From contig NZJA01000119.1 of the NCBI GenBank assembly GCA_002691835.1, forward strand, positions 36,775 to 48,233: a stretch of DNA of 11,459 bases, given 5' to 3'. A program made the translations under genes and the position numbers. How positions within the stretch are numbered: position 1 is the stretch's first letter; each line of letters starts with the position of its first letter. The notes under the pieces were generated by a model. The model saw only the letters and a list, made by a program, of their open reading frames with translations, did no database searches and was not told where the DNA came from. This document shows, piece by piece, positions 1-6,585 of the stretch. The stretch comes from Planctomycetota bacterium (GTDB lineage Bacteria > Planctomycetota > UBA8108 > UBA1146).

Positions 1-1521
1 CCAACGCAACGGGCAAGCCAGTGGCTCGGTCCAAATGCACGCGGTGAAGTTCGCGCCGCCGAACTCTCACTGACATGGGATGCCCGTCAACGTCTCGAGT
101 CTCTGCAAGCGTCAGGCGCGAACGAACCGATGACCATGAAAATTGAAGGCGAGGACTCTCTTCAGGTTCGAAGCGACCAACTTCTCTGGAGGGGCCAGGA
201 TGGCTTGCTGAAACTGACCGGCACTGGCCGTCAGGAGATCGTCATGGGCGATCGAATTCAACTCACAGCAGAGACTCTCGAACTCTCTTCCATCGACGGT
301 CAAGCTCGAGGCAAAGGAACCGTAGATGGCCTCCTAAGGGGCCCTGAAGGCCCTTCAGAGTCACATGCCCTCAGTCTCTACTGTCGTGATCTGGTCGTCC
401 AATTCGCTGAAATTAAAGCCCCTGAAGACGACACCGAAGCTTCGTCCAATCGGACGCTCACGCCCCCTCGCTGGGGTGACCTCAGTAGTGCCCGAGCCAT
501 CGGAACCACCGCTCTTCCCGTGCGTATCGAACACGATAATCTGCGCGCTCAAGGTCAGGAATTTTTGTGGAACGCGATCAAAAATACTTTCCGTTTTCAA
601 GGGCCTGAGAAGCAACGTGTCGAAGTCGCATCGGATCAAAAAACGCCAGGGTTTATTGAAGCAAACGTGATCACCATCGAACGTGATCAATCGCGAGTGG
701 TTCTCGATGGCGACGCTCGATCACGAATCTATTTGGATAGCCAACCCGGCAAGTATGGAGAACTCTCCCAGCAACCGATGTCATGGACCCTCGAAGCAAA
801 AAACATCGAAGCTCAGGTCGATTTCGAAAGTGACCCTGTGCATCTCAACTCTGTCCGCGGCGCCGGAGGAATCTCACTCGTCCAGCCTGAAAACTCGCTT
901 GAGTTTCGGGGAGAAGTCTTTCTTTGGGATGTCCGTCAGCAGCGCCTGAGCCTTACTTCTGAAGACGGCCAAGGCCTTCAGACTTTCCACCGTGGGACTG
1001 CCCCAAAAGATGAGATTGTTGCCCGGGAAGTGGTCCTGGTGAGGACTACAGAGCCAGGAGAAGCATCTACTGAACGGCTAGAAGCCCTGCTTTCTTCCGT
1101 TCTGAGTGCCGTCATCCACCTCGAAGGAGACCGACGCGAGGCACCAGGAAAAGTCGATCTTCGATCGGAAGAACTGTTGCTCGTCCTTCGCGAAGACTCC
1201 GACGATCCAACCGTGCGCGCCCACGAAGCTCTCGCTTGGGGAGCCGTCGATCTTCGCGGCGGACCGTATCGAATCCTCTCAGAAAAAGCTCGGATTCTCG
1301 CTCGCAATCGCACCGTCGAATTGACAGGCAGTCGCCGACAACAAGTTCAAGTTTTCCGCGATGGAGTCTCAACTCTGCCCCCATCCCGAGCGGTGAAACT
1401 CATTCAAAGCAATCGCGGTTATCGAGTCGAATCGGTTCCGAGTGCCGGGGGTTGGTCACTCCGTGAAATTGAATCGAGTCTGGGTCGGATGGGGCGACTC
1501 GACCGGCGACCATCCCCTTAA
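1..1521 (+). CDS. OstA/LptA-like repeat protein (5' end outside window)
   Basis: The reading frame is open from base 1 to a TAA at 1519-1521, giving 506 visible residues. The true start therefore lies upstream, and the ATG at 130 is only an internal methionine. The protein is built of short beta-strand-like repeats around a [LF]-[LT]-W motif followed by a short loop and an L-x-L-x-[GS] strand. Copies are seen near nt 70 (LTWDARQRL), 181 (LLWRGQDGLLKLTG), 562 (FLWNAIKNTFRFQG) and 919 (FLWDVRQQRLSLTS), with a related strand near 1297 (ILARNRTVELTG). This pattern resembles the OstA/LptA/LptC beta-jellyroll modules that carry lipopolysaccharide across the periplasm. That assignment is inference from repeat style, not from a catalytic motif. 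No membrane segment is seen in the visible part; a signal peptide or LptC-like anchor would be in the missing N-terminus. An alternative is a planctomycete-specific envelope protein unrelated to LPS. The next gene begins 139 bp downstream on the same strand. Confidence 0.6.
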   Translation, partial: PTQRASQWLGPNARGEVRAAELSLTWDARQRLESLQASGANEPMTMKIEGEDSLQVRSDQLLWRGQDGLLKLTGTGRQEIVMGDRIQLTAETLELSSIDGQARGKGTVDGLLRGPEGPSESHALSLYCRDLVVQFAEIKAPEDDTEASSNRTLTPPRWGDLSSARAIGTTALPVRIEHDNLRAQGQEFLWNAIKNTFRFQGPEKQRVEVASDQKTPGFIEANVITIERDQSRVVLDGDARSRIYLDSQPGKYGELSQQPMSWTLEAKNIEAQVDFESDPVHLNSVRGAGGISLVQPENSLEFRGEVFLWDVRQQRLSLTSEDGQGLQTFHRGTAPKDEIVAREVVLVRTTEPGEASTERLEALLSSVLSAVIHLEGDRREAPGKVDLRSEELLLVLREDSDDPTVRAHEALAWGAVDLRGGPYRILSEKARILARNRTVELTGSRRQQVQVFRDGVSTLPPSRAVKLIQSNRGYRVESVPSAGGWSLREIESSLGRMGRLDRRPSP

Positions 1522-1649
1522 GTTGATTTGACTGAGCTTTCTTTTCTTTCGATCCCTGCGGTGTTCTTGAAGCTCTCTGCACCTATCATGGAACCTCCTG
1601 CCTCAGGTCTCATCACAAGATGCGATGCTCTGGCGTGGGCGTTCCATAC

Positions 1650-1654
1650 GGAGG
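1650..1654 (+). promoter_or_regulatory. Shine-Dalgarno site deciding the lipoprotein start
   Basis: GGAGG at 6 nt before ATG 1661 supports this start over the upstream in-frame ATG at 1625. The site and its flank (GGAGGTT, 1650-1656) are exactly complementary to AACCTCC at 1592-1598, about 50 nt upstream. Confidence 0.7.
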
Positions 1655-1660
1655 TTTAAC

Positions 1661-2317
1661 ATGTCTAGCCGGCCCTCATGCCAAAACGTTAAAGTACCAT
1701 TTAACGGCTCTAATATGTGCTTTTGGAGCATTCTGGTATTCATGCTTCTACTTCAGTCCGGCTGTTCTTCCACCGAAGATCGCAGCGCCCCTGAAATCGA
1801 TTTGGGAGAGGCACGATTGCTGATCGTACCCTTCCAGGAAAAAGGACAAGCCGTATCTGCCCTGCGCTGGCATTACGAATCAGAGGAGGGGATGCGGTTG
1901 GCACAAGCCCTCGAACTCCAGATGAGTTCCGACTGCCCAATCCTCACTCCCATCTCCGATAGCGGGGTCGAAGATCTCATCTTCCATACCGATACTATTG
2001 AAGTTCCATGGTCAAAAATCGGCAGCACTGTCAATGCGACACATGTCCTCACCGGACGCATCGAACGCATCAGTTTTCGGGACCGCAGAACTCCCGGCAT
2101 GTTGCAGGGAAGATTCGTCGTCCGCTGGTGGGTCTACCAGGTCAGCGATGGGGCTCGCGTCTCTTCACGCGAGTTCAGCATTCGCATTCCAGAGGATCCG
2201 GAATCGGGAAAGATCTACGTCTCATTTGAATCGTCTGAAAGAGAGCTGATGGCCGCCATGAGGGCACAGATGGCCCAATTGATCGGTTTAACCCTCTGTG
2301 GTGCAGCTGCCGAATAA
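1661..2317 (+). CDS. Putative lipoprotein, unknown function
   Basis: The start is placed at ATG 1661 because GGAGG (1650-1654) lies 6 nt upstream; an in-frame ATG at 1625 has no comparable site. The product is 218 residues. Residues 20-34 form a hydrophobic stretch ending in LLLQSGC, so Cys35 is the likely lipidated residue. Gln at -3 is unusual for a lipobox, which normally has Leu there. The mature part begins acidic (STEDRSAPEIDLGEARLLIV). It alternates strands and helices, including a segment near residues 55-75 (WHYESEEGMRLAQALE) and a VLTGRIERISFRDR strand region. This broadly recalls the small alpha/beta domain of LpoB/CsgG/TolB-N-like envelope lipoproteins, but no diagnostic motif was seen, so no function is assigned. 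An envelope role would fit the OstA-like gene upstream and tatA downstream. Confidence 0.75.
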   Translation: MSSRPSCQNVKVPFNGSNMCFWSILVFMLLLQSGCSSTEDRSAPEIDLGEARLLIVPFQEKGQAVSALRWHYESEEGMRLAQALELQMSSDCPILTPISDSGVEDLIFHTDTIEVPWSKIGSTVNATHVLTGRIERISFRDRRTPGMLQGRFVVRWWVYQVSDGARVSSREFSIRIPEDPESGKIYVSFESSERELMAAMRAQMAQLIGLTLCGAAAE

Positions 2318-2352
2318 CGGCCAAATTCAGGGGTTTCGTGGCCATCCTGACC

Positions 2353-2382
2353 TTGCTCGCATCCAACGGGAAGGTCTATAAT
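2353..2382 (+). promoter_or_regulatory. Candidate sigma70-type promoter for tatA
   Basis: A perfect TATAAT lies at 2377-2382, in the gap between the lipoprotein gene and tatA. A weak -35 (TTGCTC, 2353-2358) sits 18 bp upstream of it. A transcript would start near 2389 and carry a leader of about 120 nt before the tatA start. The -10 is a strong match, but the -35 shares only TTG with the consensus. Confidence 0.4.
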
Positions 2383-2510
2383 GGTGGAGCATACAAGATT
2401 TTCAGGAACACGATTCCGCGCCTGCAAAAGCGACTCGACTCTGATCATGATGGATCTGACTGGATTCATTCTTCGGGCGGATCATACCTGTGACTTCCAA
2501 GGAGGAAACG

Positions 2511-2756
2511 ATGCTTGAACTATCCACCTCTCTGATCCACCTGGCGTGGACACCGGGGCCCCTTGAGCTGGGAATCATCCTGGTGGTGGCTTTGCTTCTT
2601 TTTGGTGGCCGTTTGCCGACCATGATGCGCAACATGGGCCGAGGCGTCACAGAGTTCAAAAGGGGCATCAAGGATTCCAGTCAGGAACTCAAGCAAACCA
2701 TCGATAAAGGTGCTGAAGAGAATGACCAAAACCATGATGAGGAACCTCGATCCTGA
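2511..2756 (+). CDS. tatA: Sec-independent (Tat) translocase subunit TatA
   Basis: The start is at ATG 2511 because GGAGG (2501-2505) lies 5 nt upstream; the in-frame GTG at 2490 lacks such a site. The 81-residue product has the TatA plan. A short N-terminal segment is followed by one transmembrane helix (about residues 17-31, GPLELGIILVVALLLFG), the FG hinge (31-32), an amphipathic helix (RLPTMMRNMGRGVTEFKRGIK) and a charged, disordered tail rich in D, E and N. TatA oligomers help pass folded proteins with twin-arginine signals across the inner membrane. Glu19 sits inside the membrane helix, where TatA/TatB proteins carry a conserved polar residue. TatA and TatB are hard to separate by sequence in such phyla, but the short length favours TatA. 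No tatC is in the window. The gene seems to stand alone, with its own promoter candidate and downstream terminators. Confidence 0.9.
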   Translation: MLELSTSLIHLAWTPGPLELGIILVVALLLFGGRLPTMMRNMGRGVTEFKRGIKDSSQELKQTIDKGAEENDQNHDEEPRS

Positions 2757-2763
2757 GGTTTTT
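2743..2763 (+). terminator. Small terminator-like hairpin overlapping the tatA stop
   Basis: AACCTC (2743-2748) and GAGGTT (2755-2760) form a 6-bp stem with a 6-nt loop. The run of T continues to 2763. The right arm overlaps the tatA stop codon TGA (2754-2756). The stem is short, so it may be weak. Confidence 0.4.
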
Positions 2764-2790
2764 CTCGGTCGCCAACCGCCAACGAACGAT

Positions 2791-2831
2791 TCCCGCAAGC
2801 TTTCCATGCATGGGAGACCTGCGGGATTTTT
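2791..2831 (+). terminator. Rho-independent terminator downstream of tatA
   Basis: TCCCGCA (2791-2797) and TGCGGGA (2820-2826) form a perfect 7-bp GC-rich stem. A TTTTT run follows at 2827-2831. The loop contains CCATGCATGG, itself a palindrome (about 2804-2813), which could extend the fold. On the opposite strand no T-run follows, so it should act only on plus-strand transcripts and not on the convergent phosphoesterase gene. Confidence 0.75.
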
Positions 2832-2921
2832 CGTGGATTGATCCACCCCAAAAAGGTCACCGAACGTGATGTGAACACCCCACCAAGAAAGTCGTAAACT
2901 TAATCATATTATGGATTTAGG

Positions 2922-3644
2922 CTACCGGCCCTCGGCGAGCCTGTGGGCCAGAAAGTCCGGTAATCCCGACTCGAGAATCTTCGCCTGAACCGTCTCGATA
3001 TCATACGGAATCCGATAGCGCTCAAGTTGACCCGTCTCCGGTTCAAAGATCACCACTGAAGCATCAGGATTGCTGTCGCGGGGTTGTCCGACACTGCCGA
3101 CGTTGACGATCGCCTGAGTCCCCGGCTCCAGTTGCAGCCGGTCCTCTTGAGAATAATCCACCACGTCAGTCAACAGGAAGGTGATCGGGACATGCGAATG
3201 TCCAATGAAAGCGACTGGGGTTTTCAACTGCTGGAACGAAAGATGGGCTTCCCAGCTCGTTTGGATATAGTCAAACAGATCTGGCTGGTCGAGACTCCCG
3301 TGAACCAAAGTCAACGAATCTTCCACATGAGTCAGTGGCCAACTCCGAAGAATCTTCAGCTCACTCTCTGAAAGAGTGTCCCGAGTCCAGTGAGTGGCAT
3401 GTCGAGCGACGGGGTTGAAGTAATCCAGATCGAGCAAACCCAGGACAGCATGCTCATGGTTGCCTGCGACGACAATCTCACAACGATCCTGGATCATCTG
3501 CAGGCACTTTGAGGGATCAGGGCCGTAACCTACGACGTCACCCAAACAAAGAGTCCGATCAATCGACTGCCCATCCAGAAAGGCGTAGACCGCCTCCAGA
3601 GCCTCGATATTCGCATGAATGTCAGAAATGATGGCGATTCTCAA
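2922..3644 (-). CDS. YfcE/MJ0936-like metallophosphoesterase
   Basis: The 240-residue product has the full calcineurin-like set of two-metal ligands: D8 and H10 in SDIHAN, D36 in GDVVGYGPDP, N62 and H63 in AGNHE, H115 in VHGS, and H149 and H151 in GHSHVP. The NVGSVGQPRD segment (181-190) is typical of the YfcE/DUF2436-like subgroup of small bacterial phosphodiesterases. Such enzymes hydrolyse phosphodiester or phosphomonoester bonds, but the physiological substrate cannot be told from sequence. No signal peptide is seen, so it should be cytoplasmic. The start is TTG at 3642-3644, supported by AAGGAG on the minus strand (3653-3658) 8 nt away; no good ATG start fits the SDIHAN position. It is divergent from parA and shares the intergenic region that holds two parS-like sites. 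It converges on tatA. Confidence 0.88.
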   Translation of the reverse strand: MRIAIISDIHANIEALEAVYAFLDGQSIDRTLCLGDVVGYGPDPSKCLQMIQDRCEIVVAGNHEHAVLGLLDLDYFNPVARHATHWTRDTLSESELKILRSWPLTHVEDSLTLVHGSLDQPDLFDYIQTSWEAHLSFQQLKTPVAFIGHSHVPITFLLTDVVDYSQEDRLQLEPGTQAIVNVGSVGQPRDSNPDASVVIFEPETGQLERYRIPYDIETVQAKILESGLPDFLAHRLAEGR

Positions 3645-3652
3645 GTCCCCTG

Positions 3653-3658
3653 CTCCTT
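3653..3658 (-). promoter_or_regulatory. Shine-Dalgarno site for the TTG start of the phosphoesterase
   Basis: Read on the minus strand this is AAGGAG, 8 nt before the TTG start at 3644. It decides the use of a non-ATG start that places the metal-binding SDIHAN motif at residues 7-12. Confidence 0.65.
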
Positions 3659-3717
3659 GTCAGCAACATATTAACCAAAAGAGTCCCCCACAGGAATAGA
3701 TCTGGGAAAGTCCTTCA

Positions 3718-3737
3718 ATTGTTCCTCGTGGAACAAT
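3718..3737. promoter_or_regulatory. parS: parS-like centromere site 1
   Basis: This is a 20-bp palindrome with 8-bp arms ATTGTTCC and GGAACAAT around a TCGT centre. Its 16-bp core (3720-3735) matches the general parS pattern TGTTNCNCGTGNAACA. The usual ACGT centre is replaced by TCGT, giving one mismatched pair. ParB would be expected to bind here and spread. The site lies 74 nt from the phosphoesterase start and 136 nt upstream of parA, so it may also allow parAB autoregulation. Confidence 0.82.
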
Positions 3738-3760
3738 CGGAAGGGGTGTTCAAGGTCCAT

Positions 3761-3786
3761 GAAATTGTTCCCCGTGGAACAATTTC
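3761..3786. promoter_or_regulatory. parS: parS-like centromere site 2
   Basis: This is a 26-bp palindrome with perfect 11-bp arms GAAATTGTTCC and GGAACAATTTC around a CCGT centre. The 16-bp core is 3766-3781. The centre-to-centre distance to site 1 is 46 bp. As in site 1, the first base of the central ACGT is changed while CGT is kept. Its position just upstream of parA, and the ParB product of the same locus, strongly support a ParB-binding role. Confidence 0.85.
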
Positions 3787-3872
3787 TTCAGACCACATTC
3801 AAAGGGGATCTTGATGCGGCCTCGCCCCCGGATACTCTCAGGGTCTGAACTTGGGGAAGGGGTACCGCGAGA

Positions 3873-4652
3873 ATGGCCAGAATCATCGCCGTCACAAGCC
3901 AAAAAGGTGGCGTCGGCAAAACAACTACCGCCATCAACCTGTCTGCCTACCTGGCACTGGCAGGGGCCCAGGTCCTTCTTGTCGACCTCGACCCACAAAG
4001 TAACGCGACCAGCGGAATTGGGCTCGAGGGGCCCGAAAGGTCTCACCTTCCCGATATCCTCGAAGGCCGAATGCAGTGGTCCAGAGCCTGCCAACCCACC
4101 CCCATTCCGAACCTCCGCTGCCTTCCCAGCTCACTTCATCTCCAGGTCCCGATCCATGAGAGCCAAGCCCGAGGGGCGGGAGTTCCCCGCCTCAAGGAGT
4201 CCTGGAATGACAGCGACAGCGAACTGGATTACGTCATCCTCGACTGCCCACCCAGTCTTGGCCCCATGACAGACCTCGCATTGGGACTGGCAGATGCCGT
4301 ACTGATCCCTGTCCAGTGCGAGTACTTTGCCATGGAGGGCCTTGCACAAGTCCTCGCGAGAGTCCGCCAGGCGGAACAGGAACTCGACCGCAGCATAGAG
4401 CTTGAAGGACTCGTCCTCACGCTCTACAGCCCTGAGGTCGATCTGTGCCTGGACGTCGCTCGTGAAGTCCAGAGGTACTTCCCGCAGGAAACCCTGGAAA
4501 CCCCCATTTTAAGAGATTCGACATTGGCAGAAGCCACCAGCCACGGGAAGCCCATTTCCCTTTACGACCCCCGCTCACCGGGAGCGTGGTCTTACATGAA
4601 TTTGGCAAAGGAGATCCTGAAACATGAATCGAAAACTCGGACGCGGGCTTGA
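3873..4652 (+). CDS. parA: Chromosome-partitioning ATPase ParA (Soj)
   Basis: The 259-residue protein starts at ATG 3873 and begins directly with the nucleotide-binding core, as in short chromosomal Soj proteins that lack an N-terminal HTH domain. The deviant Walker A motif is KGGVGKTTT (residues 11-19), with signature Lys11 and catalytic Lys16. The A' motif is DLDPQSNAT (38-46), and the Walker B-like strand is DYVILDCPPS (from 119, Asp124). ParA dimerises with ATP, binds DNA nonspecifically and is stimulated by ParB-parS complexes to segregate origin regions. The Shine-Dalgarno sequence is weak: a purine-rich AAGGGG lies at about 3857-3862. Two parS-like sites lie 87-155 nt upstream. The gene overlaps parB by 29 bp, a common arrangement for translational coupling. 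Confidence 0.95.
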   Translation: MARIIAVTSQKGGVGKTTTAINLSAYLALAGAQVLLVDLDPQSNATSGIGLEGPERSHLPDILEGRMQWSRACQPTPIPNLRCLPSSLHLQVPIHESQARGAGVPRLKESWNDSDSELDYVILDCPPSLGPMTDLALGLADAVLIPVQCEYFAMEGLAQVLARVRQAEQELDRSIELEGLVLTLYSPEVDLCLDVAREVQRYFPQETLETPILRDSTLAEATSHGKPISLYDPRSPGAWSYMNLAKEILKHESKTRTRA

Positions 4653-5553
4653 CGCCCTGATTCGTCGGTCAGAACAGACGTCCCCACCTGATGCCCCTGC
4701 TTCAGTCTCCAGCTCCGATACGGAGACTCCAGCCCATGGTTTGGAGATTCGCTTCGTCTCCCCAGACGAGATCCATGCCAATCCAGACCAGCCCAGAAGT
4801 GTCTTTGAGCCACAAGCCATTGAAGAGCTCTCGCGGTCTGTCGCCGCAGATGGCGTCTTGCAGCCCCTGGTGGTTCGAATTCGCCCACAAGGCGGTTACG
4901 AGCTCATCGCTGGGGAACGCCGGATGAGGGCATCTCGAATGGCTCAGCTTCAAGAAATCCCGGTCATCGTCCGCGAGATTGACAACGACCGTATGCTTTC
5001 CCTCGCATTGACGGAAAACCTTCAGAGAGAAGACCTCAATCCCATCGAACTGGCTCGAGCCTATCAAGCTCTGCAAGAGTCCTTCGATTGGACCCAGGAG
5101 CAACTCGCCGAGAATGTACAAAAGAAACGCTCGAGTGTGGCCAACACGCTGCGATTCCTGGAGCTCGATCGCGAAATACAGCAAAGCCTCATGGAAAGAG
5201 TCATCTCGTCAGGGCATGCCAAAATCCTCCTGGGTGTTCAAAACCTTGAGGAGCGGAAGCGCTGGCACCAACAATTGCTCACCAAGAAATGGACCGTCCG
5301 AGAGTTGGACAGCTCGATACGTGGGGAGCAAACCCATCTAAATGACCCAACCAAGGGGTCCAAAAAGCCCACAAGCAGCCCAAATGGCGGCGGAACCCAC
5401 GTAAAAACGGAAGAAACTCGACTTGGCCAAGTCCTCGGGACCAAAGTGTCCGTTATTCAACAGGACAAAAAGGGGCGAGGAAAAATTACCATCGAGTTTT
5501 ACTCCACCGAGGACTACGAACGCATCACAGACCTGATTGTTCAAAAACCCTGA
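4624..5553 (+). CDS. parB: Chromosome-partitioning protein ParB (Spo0J)
   Basis: The 309-residue protein has the standard ParB order. The N-terminal ParA-stimulating box is KLGRGLDALI (residues 4-13). The ParB/Srx CTPase domain contains GERRMRAS (from 97) and ENLQRED (from 131), both part of the CTP-binding pocket. The helix-turn-helix for parS is TQEQLAENVQKKRSSVANTL (from 157). A variable linker (about 235-265) leads to a C-terminal dimerisation domain (GRGKITIEFYSTEDYERI). ParB loads at parS, closes as a CTP-dependent clamp and spreads to form the partition complex. The start at ATG 4624 is supported by AAAGGAG at 4607-4613, inside the end of parA. All expected motifs are intact. No separate promoter is seen, so it is probably made from the parA message. 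Confidence 0.96.
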   Translation: MNRKLGRGLDALIRRSEQTSPPDAPASVSSSDTETPAHGLEIRFVSPDEIHANPDQPRSVFEPQAIEELSRSVAADGVLQPLVVRIRPQGGYELIAGERRMRASRMAQLQEIPVIVREIDNDRMLSLALTENLQREDLNPIELARAYQALQESFDWTQEQLAENVQKKRSSVANTLRFLELDREIQQSLMERVISSGHAKILLGVQNLEERKRWHQQLLTKKWTVRELDSSIRGEQTHLNDPTKGSKKPTSSPNGGGTHVKTEETRLGQVLGTKVSVIQQDKKGRGKITIEFYSTEDYERITDLIVQKP

Positions 5554-5638
5554 ATCCGAGTGGCCGCCTGAGCGGGGAAGATGGAATGCTTGAGTGGATT
5601 CCTCTTCCGGATTCCCCCAGTCATTCGGAGCGCAAAAG

Positions 5639-6403
5639 ATGCTGCTACTGTCGTGCCTGATTCTCACGGTGGCCCTGTTGTCCTGGGCCATCGGTCAACT
5701 TCGTGGAGACCTGCTCACACGCGGGGCCCTGAAGTTCTTTCTTTTTCCAGCACTGATCCCCGACGTACTTGCAAGAACCATCACATGCCTGGCCACCGCC
5801 ACACCGATCCGCGGACTCTCTCCATGGAAAGATGGGGAGCCCCTTTTAATCGAAGGAGATTGCCCACTCAAGCGTCTCTCTTTACCCCTCGGCAGCGTCC
5901 TCCGATTACTCCTTCTCGTCATCGCAAGCGTCACTTGCGTCATCAAATTTGGCGCTTTAAGTGCGGTGATCCCCAGCCCCGAAACTCTGGAATACGCAGC
6001 ACAGAGAGGCCCTGTGGCCTTTTTTGCTGAATTTGGCAAAACCCTGCCGGGAGTCGCTACGCTCGGCTTGCCAACCCTTCTGGCGGTCGCCGGACTCGCC
6101 GCGATGACGCTCGCTGCAGGAATGCGAAACAGTGAAGCCATCGCGGCCATCCTTGTCGGAAGCTGCACGGTGGGAGTATTGCAATTGGCAGACTGGATCG
6201 GATTTCGATTAAGCCCCCTGAGCAACGGTTGGTTTCTTCAACGATTTTATGAAGCCGAATTTGGCAAGGCGCTGATTCTTTTAACCATCGTTTCTGCTGC
6301 CATCTCATTGAGCTTAATTCTTCTGCATGCCGTCCCCGCTTCGATCAGTCGCTTACGTCCTCGACCAGTCAGCCCTGAAGGACATCTGCTACCCCGACCC
6401 TGA
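5639..6403 (+). CDS. Polytopic membrane protein, possibly a degenerate M50B-like protein
   Basis: The start is placed at ATG 5639 because CGGAG (5626-5630) lies 8 nt upstream; an in-frame GTG at 5594 would add 15 non-hydrophobic residues. The product is 254 residues. Hydrophobic stretches are seen at about 1-19, 33-52, 84-105, 140-160, 170-190 and 215-238, so it is an integral membrane protein. I do not recognise it with certainty. The segment FFLFPALIPDVLARTITC (about 33-50) lines up by eye with the first metal-binding helix of planctomycete-type M50B proteins (FxFPGxxxHExxHxxxC). Here the HExxH positions read D-V-L-A-R, so zinc binding would be lost. The order of a short acidic loop (WKDGEPLLIEGDCP) and a second helix pair also fits. 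This family link is inference from memory. It lies 85 bp after parB and could be transcribed with it. Confidence 0.7.
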   Translation: MLLLSCLILTVALLSWAIGQLRGDLLTRGALKFFLFPALIPDVLARTITCLATATPIRGLSPWKDGEPLLIEGDCPLKRLSLPLGSVLRLLLLVIASVTCVIKFGALSAVIPSPETLEYAAQRGPVAFFAEFGKTLPGVATLGLPTLLAVAGLAAMTLAAGMRNSEAIAAILVGSCTVGVLQLADWIGFRLSPLSNGWFLQRFYEAEFGKALILLTIVSAAISLSLILLHAVPASISRLRPRPVSPEGHLLPRP

Positions 6404-6549
6404 CCCCACCGTCGGAATCTCCAACAGAGTCATCCTCGTATCCAGACCCATATCCGGGGGAAGTCACGGCTAAAATCGCCGGCAGAACTTCGCAGATCAG
6501 CCCGCTTTCCTTGCCGAAAGAGAGCCCCTCGGCCTATGATGTCGCTGAT

Positions 6550-6564
6550 CCTCCCAGCGGGAGG
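6550..6564 (+). promoter_or_regulatory. Leader hairpin with a Shine-Dalgarno-like arm upstream of the TolC-family gene
   Basis: CCTCCC (6550-6555) and GGGAGG (6559-6564) form a 6-bp perfect stem with a 3-nt loop (AGC), 21 nt before the start codon. The left arm contains CCTCC, which is also complementary to the true ribosome binding site GGAGG at 6575-6579. No T-run follows, so it is not a terminator. Confidence 0.3.
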
Positions 6565-6585
6565 CCAGACATTCGGAGGCCCAGC

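Noticed and set aside
2319..2343. GGCCA...TGGCC inverted repeat after the lipoprotein gene, considered as a terminator
   Set aside because: The stem is only 5 bp with a long loop, and no T-run follows.
3660..3715. Possible minus-strand promoter for the phosphoesterase (TAATAT with a TTCCTG upstream)
   Set aside because: The -10 matches only partly and the -35 is poor; it is not good enough to annotate.
4624..4652. 29-bp overlap of parA and parB
   Set aside because: Overlap of these two genes is common and both proteins are complete; nothing unusual is implied.
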